DNA of 64,000 bases from Hyphomicrobiales bacterium (GTDB lineage Bacteria > Pseudomonadota > Alphaproteobacteria > Rhizobiales > Phreatobacteraceae): the NCBI GenBank assembly GCA_017304475.1, contig JAFKKV010000017.1, forward strand, positions 62,001 through 126,000, in the 5' to 3' direction. Each line of letters starts with the position of its first letter. Position 1 is the first letter of the stretch. The translations under genes and the position numbers were made by a program. Positions 25,312 through 33,600 of this stretch are shown here, piece by piece. Under the pieces are notes generated by a model that saw nothing but the letters and a program-made list of their open reading frames with translations, made no database searches and had not been told where the DNA came from.

Positions 25312-25918
25312 GGCCGTGATCGATCTGAACCGCTATCGCGGCCATGAGGTCGAACCGCTGCTGCTGCTCGTCGACCTGCAGCAGGAATTCGTCGCCGAGG
25401 GCCGGCTGCTGCAGATCCAGTCGGTGGCGCCGGCGCTGGAGAACTGCCGGCGCCTGCTCGACCATGCCCGGGCCTGCAAATGGTCCATCGCCCATGCCCG
25501 CTGGATGCAGCGCGGCCCCTATTTCAACGAGGCCATGCCCTATTCCGGCTGGATCGACGGCTTCGAGCCCCATGGCAGCGAGATGGTCTTCAACAAGACC
25601 GGGCCGTCCTGCTACTCGGCGCCGAACTTCGCCGAGATGATGGCGACCGGCATCAGCGACAACACCATCATCGCCGGCCTGACCGGCGCGGTGTCTTGCC
25701 TCGCCACCGTCGTCGAGGGCGCCTCCAACAACCATCGCTACACATTCGTCACCGACGCCTCGGCGAGCCATGCCTGCGAGACCGCAGACGAATACAGCGC
25801 CCACGATCAGGCCTGTTTCATCGCCTCCCACCATGTCCGCACCACCACCACGTCGGACATTGTCGGCTGCCCCGCGCCGACCGTTCATCACCTTCCGGAC
25901 CAGAGGCCTCGACCATGA
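25298..25918 (+). CDS. Isochorismatase-like cysteine hydrolase
   Basis: A 206-residue protein with the complete isochorismatase-fold triad: D26 (LLLLVDLQQEF), K100 (MVFNKTGPSCYSA) and C134 (GLTGAVSCLATVVEGA). Members hydrolyse amides such as nicotinamide, N-carbamoyl compounds or biuret. The start is taken as GTG at 25298, with GGGAG seven bases upstream, inside the end of the acetyltransferase gene; a TTG at 25283 is possible. It is followed by a 71-residue protein with ATGA overlap. Together with two acyltransferases it suggests modification or release of an acylated amine. Confidence 0.85.
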   Translation: MRQPRAVIDLNRYRGHEVEPLLLLVDLQQEFVAEGRLLQIQSVAPALENCRRLLDHARACKWSIAHARWMQRGPYFNEAMPYSGWIDGFEPHGSEMVFNKTGPSCYSAPNFAEMMATGISDNTIIAGLTGAVSCLATVVEGASNNHRYTFVTDASASHACETADEYSAHDQACFIASHHVRTTTTSDIVGCPAPTVHHLPDQRPRP

Positions 25919-26130
25919 ATCAAGCACGCGACCCGGAAGCGATCAGGCAAACCCTGTGGGGCCTGTTCGAGCGCGCCCGCGAGGCCTCCAGCCAGGCCGG
26001 CTTTCGCCTGGAGACCTATCTGGCCGAAATGGCGCTGCTGTCGCTGAGCCCGACCGCCCTGACCGACCCGGTCCGGCTCGAACCGGATGACGAGCGCCGC
26101 AGGCGGCGGGCGCCGGAGGTGGAGACGTGA
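25915..26130 (+). CDS. Small protein, last gene of the acetyltransferase/hydrolase operon
   Basis: A 71-residue protein with a helical N-terminal half (RQTLWGLFERAREASSQAG, FRLETYLAEMALLSLS) and a charged, arginine-rich tail. No family is recognised. Its ATG overlaps the stop of the cysteine hydrolase (ATGA), strong evidence that it is translated and functions with it, perhaps as a subunit or adaptor. Confidence 0.65.
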   Translation: MNQARDPEAIRQTLWGLFERAREASSQAGFRLETYLAEMALLSLSPTALTDPVRLEPDDERRRRRAPEVET

Positions 26131-26157
26131 CGGAGGCCGCGCCTGACGCGAGCCGGG

Positions 26158-26409
26158 CTACCCCCGAACTGCCCGGCCGACCCCGATCAGCAGGCAGGCG
26201 CCGATGAACCCGGCGACGAGATAGCCCAATGTGCCGGCGAAGGAGACGCCGAACAGCCCGAGCAGAGCGCTGGCCACCGCCGCGCCGACCATGCCCAGGA
26301 CGACATTGGCGATAATGCCGGTATTGGCGCGCATGAACATCTGCGCGAACCAGCCGGCGAAGCCGCCGACGATAATGGCCGCGATCCAGCCGATCTGTGT
26401 CTCATTCAT
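26158..26409 (-). CDS. GlsB/YeaQ/YmgE-type small membrane protein
   Basis: An 83-residue, very hydrophobic protein with three helices (IGWIAAIIVGGFAGWFAQMF, ANVVLGMVGAAVASALLGLF, GTLGYLVAGFIGACLLIGV) and the glycine pattern of the transglycosylase-associated family. Members are inner-membrane stress proteins of unclear activity. GGGAGGGG lies before the ATG at 26409, and an EcfG-like site lies about 30 bases further upstream. Confidence 0.88.
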   Translation of the reverse strand: MNETQIGWIAAIIVGGFAGWFAQMFMRANTGIIANVVLGMVGAAVASALLGLFGVSFAGTLGYLVAGFIGACLLIGVGRAVRG

Positions 26410-26439
26410 CTCTGCCCCTCCCTGCGGAAGCACGAAGAC

Positions 26440-26464
26440 AACATTCGGGACCGGCAATCGTTCC
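26440..26464 (-). promoter_or_regulatory. EcfG-like promoter (GGAAC-N16-TGTT), leftward
   Basis: On the minus strand GGAAC (26464-26460), 16 bases, TGTT (26443-26440), 30 bases before the GlsB-type start. GTT is kept; the first -10 base differs. Genes of this family are often in the EcfG regulon, which supports the call. Confidence 0.5.
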
Positions 26465-26527
26465 CGCCCGCCGCGACGAAAGTCGGGCGCTGTCCCCTGC
26501 CCGCCGGAAGGTCCAGGTTCGCAGGTC

Positions 26528-26880
26528 TCAGGTTCCGGAATCAATGGCGTTGAGCGGTCGATCGCCGCGCGCGATACGCGCGACATTGTCCGCGATCAGC
26601 TTCGCGCGGGCATCCAGCATTCCCTCAGTCCAGCCGGAGACATGCGGGGTCATGATCACGTTGTCGAGCTGATGGAACGGTTGCGTCGCCGGCGCCGTCG
26701 GCTCGGCGGATGTCGGATAGCGATACCAGACTTCGAGCGTGGCGCCGGCGATTCCGCCATTTGCCAGCGCCTGGTAGAGCGCCGCCTCCTCGTCGACCTC
26801 GCCGCGCGCGCCATTGACCAGGAATGCCGTCGGTTTCATCAGCCGCAGGCGGCGCGCATCGATCGGGCTGCCGCGCGCCG
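26528..26880 (-). pseudogene. C-terminal remnant of a D-isomer-specific 2-hydroxyacid dehydrogenase
   Basis: Only the last 115 or so residues of an NAD-dependent 2-hydroxyacid dehydrogenase are present: LRLMKPTAFLVNGARGEVDE, then AGATLEVWYRYPT and NVIMTPHVSGWTEGM, which match the catalytic Glu/His end of the family (the His is in TPHVSG). The N-terminal catalytic part and the Rossmann core are missing. The open frame continues to 27724, but that extension is the antisense of the alpha/beta hydrolase gene, so the dehydrogenase was cut near 26880. No start codon with a ribosome-binding site precedes the remnant. Confidence 0.75.
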
Positions 26881-26944
26881 AAGTCGACTTGCGAAACGCG
26901 CCGCGCCGGCTTCTCTTCGCATGCGCAAAAGCCGGAGCCCTCTC

Positions 26945-28066
26945 ATGCGCTTCCTGACCGCATTGCTCCTTCTCGTCACCACCGCCGCGCAGGCCAGCGA
27001 GGGCGGATTGCTTCCTGGATTGACCAGCGCGCCGCTCTCGGTGGCCGTAACCCTGTCCGGCAGCAAGCTGTCGCTTGACGGCTTCGTCATCCGTCCGGAT
27101 CGTCCCGGCCGATTTCCGCTGGTGGTCATGGTGCACGGCACCCCGAGCCTTCGAGGCGACGCGTTCTTCCGCGAGCTCGTCAAGCGATCGCCCGTCGACT
27201 TCAACACCCCGGCCATTGCCTTCGCGCAGCGCGGCTATGCGGCCGTCACGATCATGCGCCGCGGCTTCGGCCGGTCCGACGGCGCTTATGCCGAGGATTT
27301 GCGCGACGACTGCGACTATCTCCCCGCGGTGCGCATATCCGGCCAGGACGTGTTGGCGGCGCTCGCTTCGTTGCGGCGGGAAGCCTGGGTCGACGCCGAT
27401 CATATCGTGCTGCTCGGTCATTCGACCGGCGGACTTGCGGCGACCGCCGCGGCCGCGGAGAACCCGGCGGGCGTGGTGGCGGTCCTGAACTTCGACGGCG
27501 GCCGCCACAGCCCCTCGCGTTCGGGCCAGATGTGCAGCCCCGACAGCCTGGTCGACACATGGGCGGCGCTGGGACGCGTCGGCCGCATTCCCGCGCTTTG
27601 GATCTACGCCGAGAACGACCGGTCCTACGGCCCGGATCTGGCGCGCCGCATGTTCGGCGCCTACAGCGCCGGCGGGGCGCCCGCACAGCTGCAGGTGCTT
27701 CCGCCGTTCGGCTCGGACGGCCACGACCTCATCACCAAGGCTTCACCGGAGAACTGGCTGCCCGCCGTGGCGCCTTTCCTTGCGGGACTGGGCTTGCCGG
27801 TGGATCCGGTCATAACGCTTCCGCCGCCACCGGACCTGCCGTCCCCGCCCGGCGCTCTCCCCGTCTGCCGGAAGGCCTTCGCCGACTACCTGGCCTATCG
27901 CAGCGATGCGAAAGCCTTTGCCATGGCGGCACGGGGCGGTTGCGGTGGCGGCGTCGGCCGCACCATCGACGAGGCGCGCGCGAATGCCCTGGCTGACTGC
28001 GCAGCCAATACGCGCGGCGCGGCCTGCAGGCTTTATGCGACCGGTCAGCGTCTCGCCGAAGACTGA
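26945..28066 (+). CDS. Secreted alpha/beta hydrolase with small C-terminal cysteine module
   Basis: A 373-residue exported protein. The signal peptide is MRFLTALLLLVTTAAQA. The hydrolase domain has the oxyanion segment VVMVHGTPSLRG, nucleophile S160 in LLGHSTGG, an Asp candidate in YAENDRSYG and a His in GSDGHDLI. After a proline-rich linker (LPPPPDLPSPPG) a module of about 65 residues with four cysteines (CRKAFADY, GGCGGG, LADC, ACRLYATG) resembles a short domain seen alone or at the ends of other secreted proteins. It would act in the periplasm on an ester or similar bond. The gene follows the truncated dehydrogenase with only 65 bases between. Confidence 0.8.
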   Translation: MRFLTALLLLVTTAAQASEGGLLPGLTSAPLSVAVTLSGSKLSLDGFVIRPDRPGRFPLVVMVHGTPSLRGDAFFRELVKRSPVDFNTPAIAFAQRGYAAVTIMRRGFGRSDGAYAEDLRDDCDYLPAVRISGQDVLAALASLRREAWVDADHIVLLGHSTGGLAATAAAAENPAGVVAVLNFDGGRHSPSRSGQMCSPDSLVDTWAALGRVGRIPALWIYAENDRSYGPDLARRMFGAYSAGGAPAQLQVLPPFGSDGHDLITKASPENWLPAVAPFLAGLGLPVDPVITLPPPPDLPSPPGALPVCRKAFADYLAYRSDAKAFAMAARGGCGGGVGRTIDEARANALADCAANTRGAACRLYATGQRLAED

Positions 28067-28178
28067 GCGCAAGCCGATCGGCGCGGCCGATCCGACCGAG
28101 AGGACCTGCTCGACCGGTCGCCCGCCCCGGCGATCCATGCTATGTCCGGCATGCACGAGATAGCATCGGAGCGCGCCG

Positions 28179-28391
28179 ATGGCCCCCCATGTCACCTTCG
28201 ACGGCTACATTCTCTTCGCAGCGCTGACGGCGGTCTCGATCGGCTCGATCCATCTGGCCGGCCGGCTGGCCGAACATCGCGGACGGCGCTTCCGGACCTG
28301 GGCCTGGATCGCCGCGGTGATCGGGCCGTTCGCGCTTGCCGTTCTGTTCCTGTTTCCGAACGCCCGTCGCGAGAACCCCACCCCTGCCTGA
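28179..28391 (+). CDS. Small two-helix membrane protein (70 aa)
   Basis: A 70-residue protein with two hydrophobic helices (YILFAALTAVSIGSIHLAGR and WAWIAAVIGPFALAVLFLF) linked by a basic loop (EHRGRRFRT). No family is recognised. Hydrophobicity, base composition and position suggest a real gene, but the ribosome-binding site before the ATG at 28179 is weak (GCGCGCCG) and the neighbours give no hint of function. Confidence 0.55.
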   Translation: MAPHVTFDGYILFAALTAVSIGSIHLAGRLAEHRGRRFRTWAWIAAVIGPFALAVLFLFPNARRENPTPA

Positions 28392-28742
28392 AGCCTCGAA
28401 GACGACGCCCGGCTGACCTTGCCGCGGTCCTCGCCATGACCGGCGGCCATGGCCTTCGGGGGTACCCCGGACGCCATCCGGCCATCGCCGAACGGTGGTG
28501 GACCGCCCGAGGCCGCCTTCATGCGCCGGGGCGGCCGGTGCCAGGAGGTGCCGGGACAGGCCCGAATCCAGGCAGTCACCGATGGAGACCACCCTAGAAA
28601 ACCCGCGTCACCGCGGGCGGGCGCACCGCCGCAGGCAAAAAGCCGAGGAGTGAATTGGGGGTACTCCCCATGCCGGTCTTCCCGATTGCCGGCAAGATCC
28701 GCACGCTAGTCCGCTGATCCGGTCATGGCCTCCGGGAGGCGA
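28392..28742. other. Intergenic region without a supported gene
   Basis: About 350 bases with no convincing frame. A stem CCCGCG-TCAC-CGCGGG at 28602-28617, preceded by AAAA, would read as a leftward terminator on the minus strand, although no minus-strand gene enters it. A short palindrome GGGGGTACTCCCC follows near 28660. The end of the region carries the GGGAGG ribosome-binding site of the next gene. Confidence 0.4.
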
Positions 28743-30557
28743 ATGATGATCCCGGCGACGATCGAGGGATGCTCGGGCTGGTTTCACCCCGCGGCCGGCC
28801 ACACCATCGGTCGGCGCGGCATGGTGCTGGTGCCCGCGCTCGGTTTCGAGGAATTGTGCTCGCGCCGCACCTTGCGCATCCTGGCCGAGAGGCTCGCGGG
28901 GGCTGGCATCGCGACCCTGCGCTTCGATTTCCACGGCACGGCGGATTCACTCGGCTCCGAGAAGGATCCCGGCCGGCTCACGCGCTGGACCGGCGATATC
29001 GGCCGCGCCATCGATTGGCTGCGCCGGCACGCAGCCGTCGACGAGGTCGGGCTGATCGGCCTGCGGTTCGGCGCGCTCGTCGCGGCCGATGTCGCGGCCG
29101 TCAGGGGCGACGTGGCCATGCTCGCCCTCCTGGCGCCGCCGAGTTCCGGCAAGGCCCATATGCGTGAGCAGGCCGCGCTGGCGCGCATCATCGCCGTCGC
29201 GACCGACGAGGAGACGAGCGGCATTACGGTTGCCGGTTTTCATTTCACCAAGGACACGGTGGCCGCGATCAAGGCGCTCGACTGGCCGAAGGCGGTCTCG
29301 GTCGCGGAAACCCTGATCGTCGCGCCCAAAGACACCGCCAAAGCCGTCCGCGACTGCTTCCCGGCCGCCGAAACGGTGCCCTTCACCGGTTATGAGCGGA
29401 TGATCTGCGACCCCACCGCCTCGGAGGCGCCTTTCGCGGTGCTCGACCGGATCGTCGCCTGGGCCCGCCGAAACCTGCCGGCCGCGGCCACGCCGGCCGT
29501 CGCCTCGCCCGTCGCGCAGCCGCTTGCGGCGGAGGGTTTCAGCGAACAGGCCCTCACATTCGGGCCGGACCGAAGGCTTGCCGGCATCCTGTGCCGCCCG
29601 CGCATGGTTTTCCCGCCCGTGAGAGCCGGCCTCGCCGTCATCCTGATCAATGGCGGCGGCTTGCCGCATACCGGCTGGGTACGCATGACGGTGACCATGG
29701 CCCGCGCGCTCGCCGAGCGCGGTATCGCCTCCCTGCGCATCGACTTTTCCGGGATCGGCGACAGCCGCGCCGAATGCGACGAGCCCACGCCGTTCTATTA
29801 CGACCCAGCCAATCGCCGCGAGATCGTCGCCGCCGTCGACCGCCTGCAGCATTGCGGCTTCACCGCCTTCGCCGTGTCGGGCATCTGCAGCGGCGCCCAC
29901 CACGCTTTCCACGCCGCCCTGGCGGACCATCGGATCTCCGCCCTGGTGCTGGTCAACCTGCAATGCTTCATCTGGGGGCCGCGCCACAAGCTCCTGGCCG
30001 ATGCCTGGATGAAGACGCAGCCGGCCAATATCGCCTCGCAGCTGCGCGAGGCGGACGAGGAGCTGAGTGCGGCGAAACGGCAGCTGGCGCTGTGGAAGCA
30101 GCGGCTGCTGTCGCTCGCCCGCCGCCTTGCCAAGCCGGCCTTCCTGGCGTTTCAGAGGCTCGCAGGGCGATGGGCGCCGGGCGGCGCTCCGATCGGCGGC
30201 AACACGGTCGCCGCCGGCTTTCGCGCCCTGTCGCGGCGCGGTGCCCACATCGCGCTGGTCTATAGTGAAGGCGATCCCGCGCTCGACGAGCTCTCGCTCT
30301 ATATGGGCGCCGAGGGACGCGAGGCGACCCAGCTCGCGGGCATCGAGAAGCGGGTCATTGCCGGCGCCGATCATGCCATGCGGCAGCATGCGGCGCGGGC
30401 CGAACTGCTCGCCCTGAAACAGGATTTCCTCGGACGCATCGCCACCGCCGCGATGCGTGAGACGGGCCAGGCCAAGGCAGGGGCCGGCGCGGCGACAAGG
30501 CCGTTCCCTGCGGCAGGCCAGCCCGGCTATGGCGCAGCCCCGATTCGCTTCCGCTGA
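28743..30557 (+). CDS. Two-domain alpha/beta hydrolase resembling fused exosortase-associated hydrolases
   Basis: A 604-residue protein made of two alpha/beta-hydrolase domains. The first (about residues 1-245) has GLIGLRFGALVAADVA, where the nucleophile position holds Arg, so it is probably not a standard esterase. The second (about 265-560) has VSGICSGAHHAF, a G-x-C-x-G elbow with Cys nucleophile. This pair of patterns (GLRxGA and GxCxGA) matches, from memory, the two hydrolases that accompany exosortase/EPS systems as separate genes. There is no signal peptide. ATG at 28743 follows GGGAGG; an earlier ATG at 28725 is weaker. A flippase and a YdcF-like gene follow on the same strand, supporting a polysaccharide role. 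No exosortase is in the window. Confidence 0.78.
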   Translation: MMIPATIEGCSGWFHPAAGHTIGRRGMVLVPALGFEELCSRRTLRILAERLAGAGIATLRFDFHGTADSLGSEKDPGRLTRWTGDIGRAIDWLRRHAAVDEVGLIGLRFGALVAADVAAVRGDVAMLALLAPPSSGKAHMREQAALARIIAVATDEETSGITVAGFHFTKDTVAAIKALDWPKAVSVAETLIVAPKDTAKAVRDCFPAAETVPFTGYERMICDPTASEAPFAVLDRIVAWARRNLPAAATPAVASPVAQPLAAEGFSEQALTFGPDRRLAGILCRPRMVFPPVRAGLAVILINGGGLPHTGWVRMTVTMARALAERGIASLRIDFSGIGDSRAECDEPTPFYYDPANRREIVAAVDRLQHCGFTAFAVSGICSGAHHAFHAALADHRISALVLVNLQCFIWGPRHKLLADAWMKTQPANIASQLREADEELSAAKRQLALWKQRLLSLARRLAKPAFLAFQRLAGRWAPGGAPIGGNTVAAGFRALSRRGAHIALVYSEGDPALDELSLYMGAEGREATQLAGIEKRVIAGADHAMRQHAARAELLALKQDFLGRIATAAMRETGQAKAGAGAATRPFPAAGQPGYGAAPIRFR

Positions 30558-30676
30558 CCGGCGCAGGCGCGCGTCCCGGCCCTCGCATCCGTGGCGGCTT
30601 GGCGGTCGCACGCCTCATAAATTTGTGTCTTTTCAGCGCCTTACGTGATCTCCGTCTAACCTTGGAGGCGCGCGCC

Positions 30677-30841
30677 GGAACCACCGCCCCTTACCTCTCC
30701 CCGGCGGGGAGAGGTCGGCCGAAGGCCGGGAGAGGGGGCGAGGCGCGAAACAAGATGCCACCATGCGAAACGCGCAAAGCGTCGCTCTGAAGCCGCAACT
30801 CCCCCTCTCCCGGCCGGGGAGAGGTGAAGAGTGGTGGTTCC
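30677..30841. repeat. MITE/REP-like hairpin element (165 bp)
   Basis: The element is bounded by perfect nine-base terminal inverted repeats, GGAACCACC and GGTGGTTCC. Inside, CCTCTCCCCGGCGGGGAGAGG on the left and CTCCCCCTCTCCCGGCCGGGG on the right form nested hairpins. No gene is contained. A related palindrome lies at 49.5 kb. The rest of this 592-base gap (30558-31149) shows nothing else. Confidence 0.7.
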
Positions 30842-31149
30842 AGTGCGAGATTTCGACGCGCGACGCATTCGGACCCATCTGAAGCATCTGCGCGAATGCG
30901 AGCCTTGGCGGCCGAGGCGCGCGACAAGCCTTGGCGTGCCCCCCCACGCAAGCCGCTCTCCACCGATTTTCGGGCCATGTCATTCGAATGAACGAGGACC
31001 GCGACCCGACGGCCTCATAACCTGTCGGACAGCAGTTGCCGGCCGAAGAGCCCGGAACGATGCGCGCGCGGCTCACGCGCGCAGCATTCGGCCATGCGCA
31101 TCCCCGACGATGCGACGCGCGCCCGGCAACGACCAGGAGTATCAACCCG

Positions 31150-32604
31150 ATGCCGGCCGATCTCACCGACCAGACCGATCGGAGCGCGGGCATGGGTCCT
31201 GCCTGCGCGCCCGCACCACAGCCGGGCAACGCACCCTCACAGGCCGGCGAAGGTCTCGTATCGAAGCCATCGCGCAACAGCCGTGATCTGGCCCATCGCC
31301 TTGCCAGCGCCAGCGTCTGGGCCCTGCTTGCCTATGTCGGCGGCGCGGCGCTCGCTTTCCTGTCTCAACTGGTCATCGCCCGGCTGATGGGCGCGGCGAG
31401 TTTCGGCGTCTATTCCTATGTCCTCGCCTGGATCAGCGTGCTCGGTTATGGCTCGACGCTCGGTTTCCATGTCGCGCTGATGCGCTTCGTGCCGGCCTAT
31501 GGCGCCAGGGGACAATGGTCGCTGGCGCGCGGCAATATCCGGTTCGCGCTGGGTTGGTCGCTGGCCGCCGCCGTCACCTCCGCGCTTGCCGGCGCCCTGG
31601 TGGTCATCGCGTCATCAGGGCAGATGCCGCCGGAACTGGCGCAGAGCATGCTGATCGGCATGGCCGCCGTCCCGCTGATCACGCTCTATCTGGTCGGCGG
31701 CGCCATTCTGCGCGTCCTGGGCGGGGTCGTCTCGGCGCTCCTGCCCGAACGCATCGGCCGCGACGGCCTCCTGCTCGCTTTCGTCGCCCTGCTCGCCCTG
31801 ACGCTATCGGGCCGTCCCGACGCGCGCCTGGTGATCGCCGCGCTGGTGGCGAGTTCCGCGGTGACCGTCGCCCTGGTCTATGCCATCGGGCGCCGGCTCT
31901 GGCTCCCGGAACTGCGCGGTGTCCGCCCGAGCTATGCCACGCGCGACTGGTGGCCCTCGGTCCTGCCGCTCATGGTCATTACCGGCCTCGACATGCTGAT
32001 GACCCGCACCGGCGTGATGCTGCTCGGCTGGACCGGCAACATCCGCGACGCCGGCATTTTCGCCGTGGGCTTCAATGTGGCGATGCTCATCGTCCTGCCG
32101 CGGGTGGCGGTCGGGACCATGTTCGCGCCGACGATCGCGGAGCTCCACGCGCTGGACGACCGGCAGGCCATGCAGCACGTCTTCGCCAATGCCTGCTCCT
32201 TGTCGCTGGCCGGCGCCACCGCCCTGGCCTTGCCGCTTCTGGCGATCATGGGGCCGCTGCTGCGCTGGTTCGGCCAGGATTTCGAGGCGAGCGCCGCCAT
32301 TGCCTATATCCTGGTGATCGGGCAGGTTTTCGCCGCGGCCCTCGGCCCGCAGCAAAATCTCCTGACCATGACCGGCCACGAGCGCGCGGCCGCCGCGATG
32401 ATGATTGGCGGCGCCGGCCTGAACATCCTGGTCTGCGCCTTGTGGATCCCGCGCTACGGCCCGATCGGAGCGGCCATGGCCACCACCCTGACGATCGTGG
32501 CGTGGAACGTCGCCATGGCCGTCTACATTCACCGGCACCTGGGTCTCGTTCCCGGGCTCGCCTTCGCGCTCGGCCGGGGACGGCGGCCTCCAGGCCAGGG
32601 ATAA
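31150..32604 (+). CDS. Polysaccharide flippase (Wzx/MATE-like)
   Basis: A 484-residue inner-membrane protein with about twelve to fourteen helices after a polar leader of some 45 residues. LASASVWALLAYVGGAALAF, then VIARLMGAASFGVYSYVLAW, is the typical opening of O-antigen/exopolysaccharide flippases, and WWPSVLPLMVITGLDMLM fits the central half. It would move lipid-linked saccharides across the inner membrane. AGGAG precedes the ATG at 31150. The upstream two-domain hydrolase and downstream YdcF protein support a cell-surface polysaccharide role, but glycosyltransferases for the locus are not adjacent. Confidence 0.85.
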   Translation: MPADLTDQTDRSAGMGPACAPAPQPGNAPSQAGEGLVSKPSRNSRDLAHRLASASVWALLAYVGGAALAFLSQLVIARLMGAASFGVYSYVLAWISVLGYGSTLGFHVALMRFVPAYGARGQWSLARGNIRFALGWSLAAAVTSALAGALVVIASSGQMPPELAQSMLIGMAAVPLITLYLVGGAILRVLGGVVSALLPERIGRDGLLLAFVALLALTLSGRPDARLVIAALVASSAVTVALVYAIGRRLWLPELRGVRPSYATRDWWPSVLPLMVITGLDMLMTRTGVMLLGWTGNIRDAGIFAVGFNVAMLIVLPRVAVGTMFAPTIAELHALDDRQAMQHVFANACSLSLAGATALALPLLAIMGPLLRWFGQDFEASAAIAYILVIGQVFAAALGPQQNLLTMTGHERAAAAMMIGGAGLNILVCALWIPRYGPIGAAMATTLTIVAWNVAMAVYIHRHLGLVPGLAFALGRGRRPPGQG

Positions 32605-32719
32605 GTAACATCGCAGCGCTCGCGCCGCATGCCGAATGGCCGCGCAATGTCGGCGCGGACCGCGTCAGGGCTTCCACAAGCCCGTCACGCCGGCCGAGCG
32701 AGCAGGAACCGGAGCCGGC

Positions 32720-33523
32720 ATGTTCTTCTACACATCCAAAATCCTCTGGTGGCTGGTCACCCCATCCAACGTGCTGGTCGGGCTGGTCGCCGTCGGTGCG
32801 CTCCTGCTGCCGAGCCGGCTCGCCGGCTTGGGCCGCGGCTGCGTCACGCTCGGGGCCATCGGGCTGCTGGTCGCCGGTCTGTCGCCGCTCGGCATCTGGC
32901 TGGCGCGGCCGCTGGAGAACCGCTTTCCGCTCCAGTCCCAGGACATGCCGGCGCCATCGGGCATCGTCGTCCTCGGCGGCTCGATCGAGCAGATGACCAC
33001 CGCCGCACGCGGCGGTCAGGTGGCGGTCGTCACGGCGGCCAGCCGGATTACCGAGGCGGTCGCGCTGGCGCGCCGCTACCCGCAGGCCCGCCTGGTCTTC
33101 ACCGGCGGCTCGGATGCGGTGTTTTCGGGCGACGAACTCGACGAGGCCGAGGCGGCAAGGACGCTGTTCATCCAGCTCGGCATCGCGCCCGAGCGGATCA
33201 CAATCGAACGGGAGAGCCGCAACACCTTTGAGAATGCCGTCTTCACCAGGCGGATGATCGATCCCAAGCCTGGCGAGCGCTGGGTCCTGGTCACCTCGGC
33301 CTGGCACATGCCGCGCGCCATCGGCCTGTTCCGCGCGGCCGGCTTCGCGGTGTCGGCCTATCCCGTCGATTTCGAGACGCGCAACACCGACCGGGAACTG
33401 TGGCAGCCGATCACGCCGGTGAGCCGGGGCCTCGATCTGGTCGACCGCATGACCCACGAATGGCTGGGCCTGCTCGCCTATGGGCTCAGCGGGCGATCGG
33501 CGGCGCTGTTTCCCGCTCCCTAG
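32720..33523 (+). CDS. YdcF/ElyC family (DUF218) membrane protein
   Basis: A 267-residue protein with two N-terminal helices (ILWWLVTPSNVLVGLVAVGA, CVTLGAIGLLVAGLSPLGIW) and a DUF218 domain: GIVVLGGSIEQ, TGGSDAVFSGDELDEAE, RESRNTFENAV and LVTSAWHMPRA are all characteristic. Members are linked with cell-envelope precursor metabolism (ElyC, SanA). GGAG lies before the ATG at 32720. It is 115 bases downstream of the flippase and may share its transcript. Confidence 0.88.
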   Translation: MFFYTSKILWWLVTPSNVLVGLVAVGALLLPSRLAGLGRGCVTLGAIGLLVAGLSPLGIWLARPLENRFPLQSQDMPAPSGIVVLGGSIEQMTTAARGGQVAVVTAASRITEAVALARRYPQARLVFTGGSDAVFSGDELDEAEAARTLFIQLGIAPERITIERESRNTFENAVFTRRMIDPKPGERWVLVTSAWHMPRAIGLFRAAGFAVSAYPVDFETRNTDRELWQPITPVSRGLDLVDRMTHEWLGLLAYGLSGRSAALFPAP

Positions 33524-33600
33524 ACGCGCCCTGCCCTGGCGCGGCGCGCCCTGATATCCGTCCACGCCTATCGGGATCGCCGTCGCCGGACGGCGCGCGA

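Noticed and set aside
26880..27724. N-terminal extension of the dehydrogenase frame
   Set aside because: The translation there is antisense of the alpha/beta hydrolase and has no Rossmann motif.
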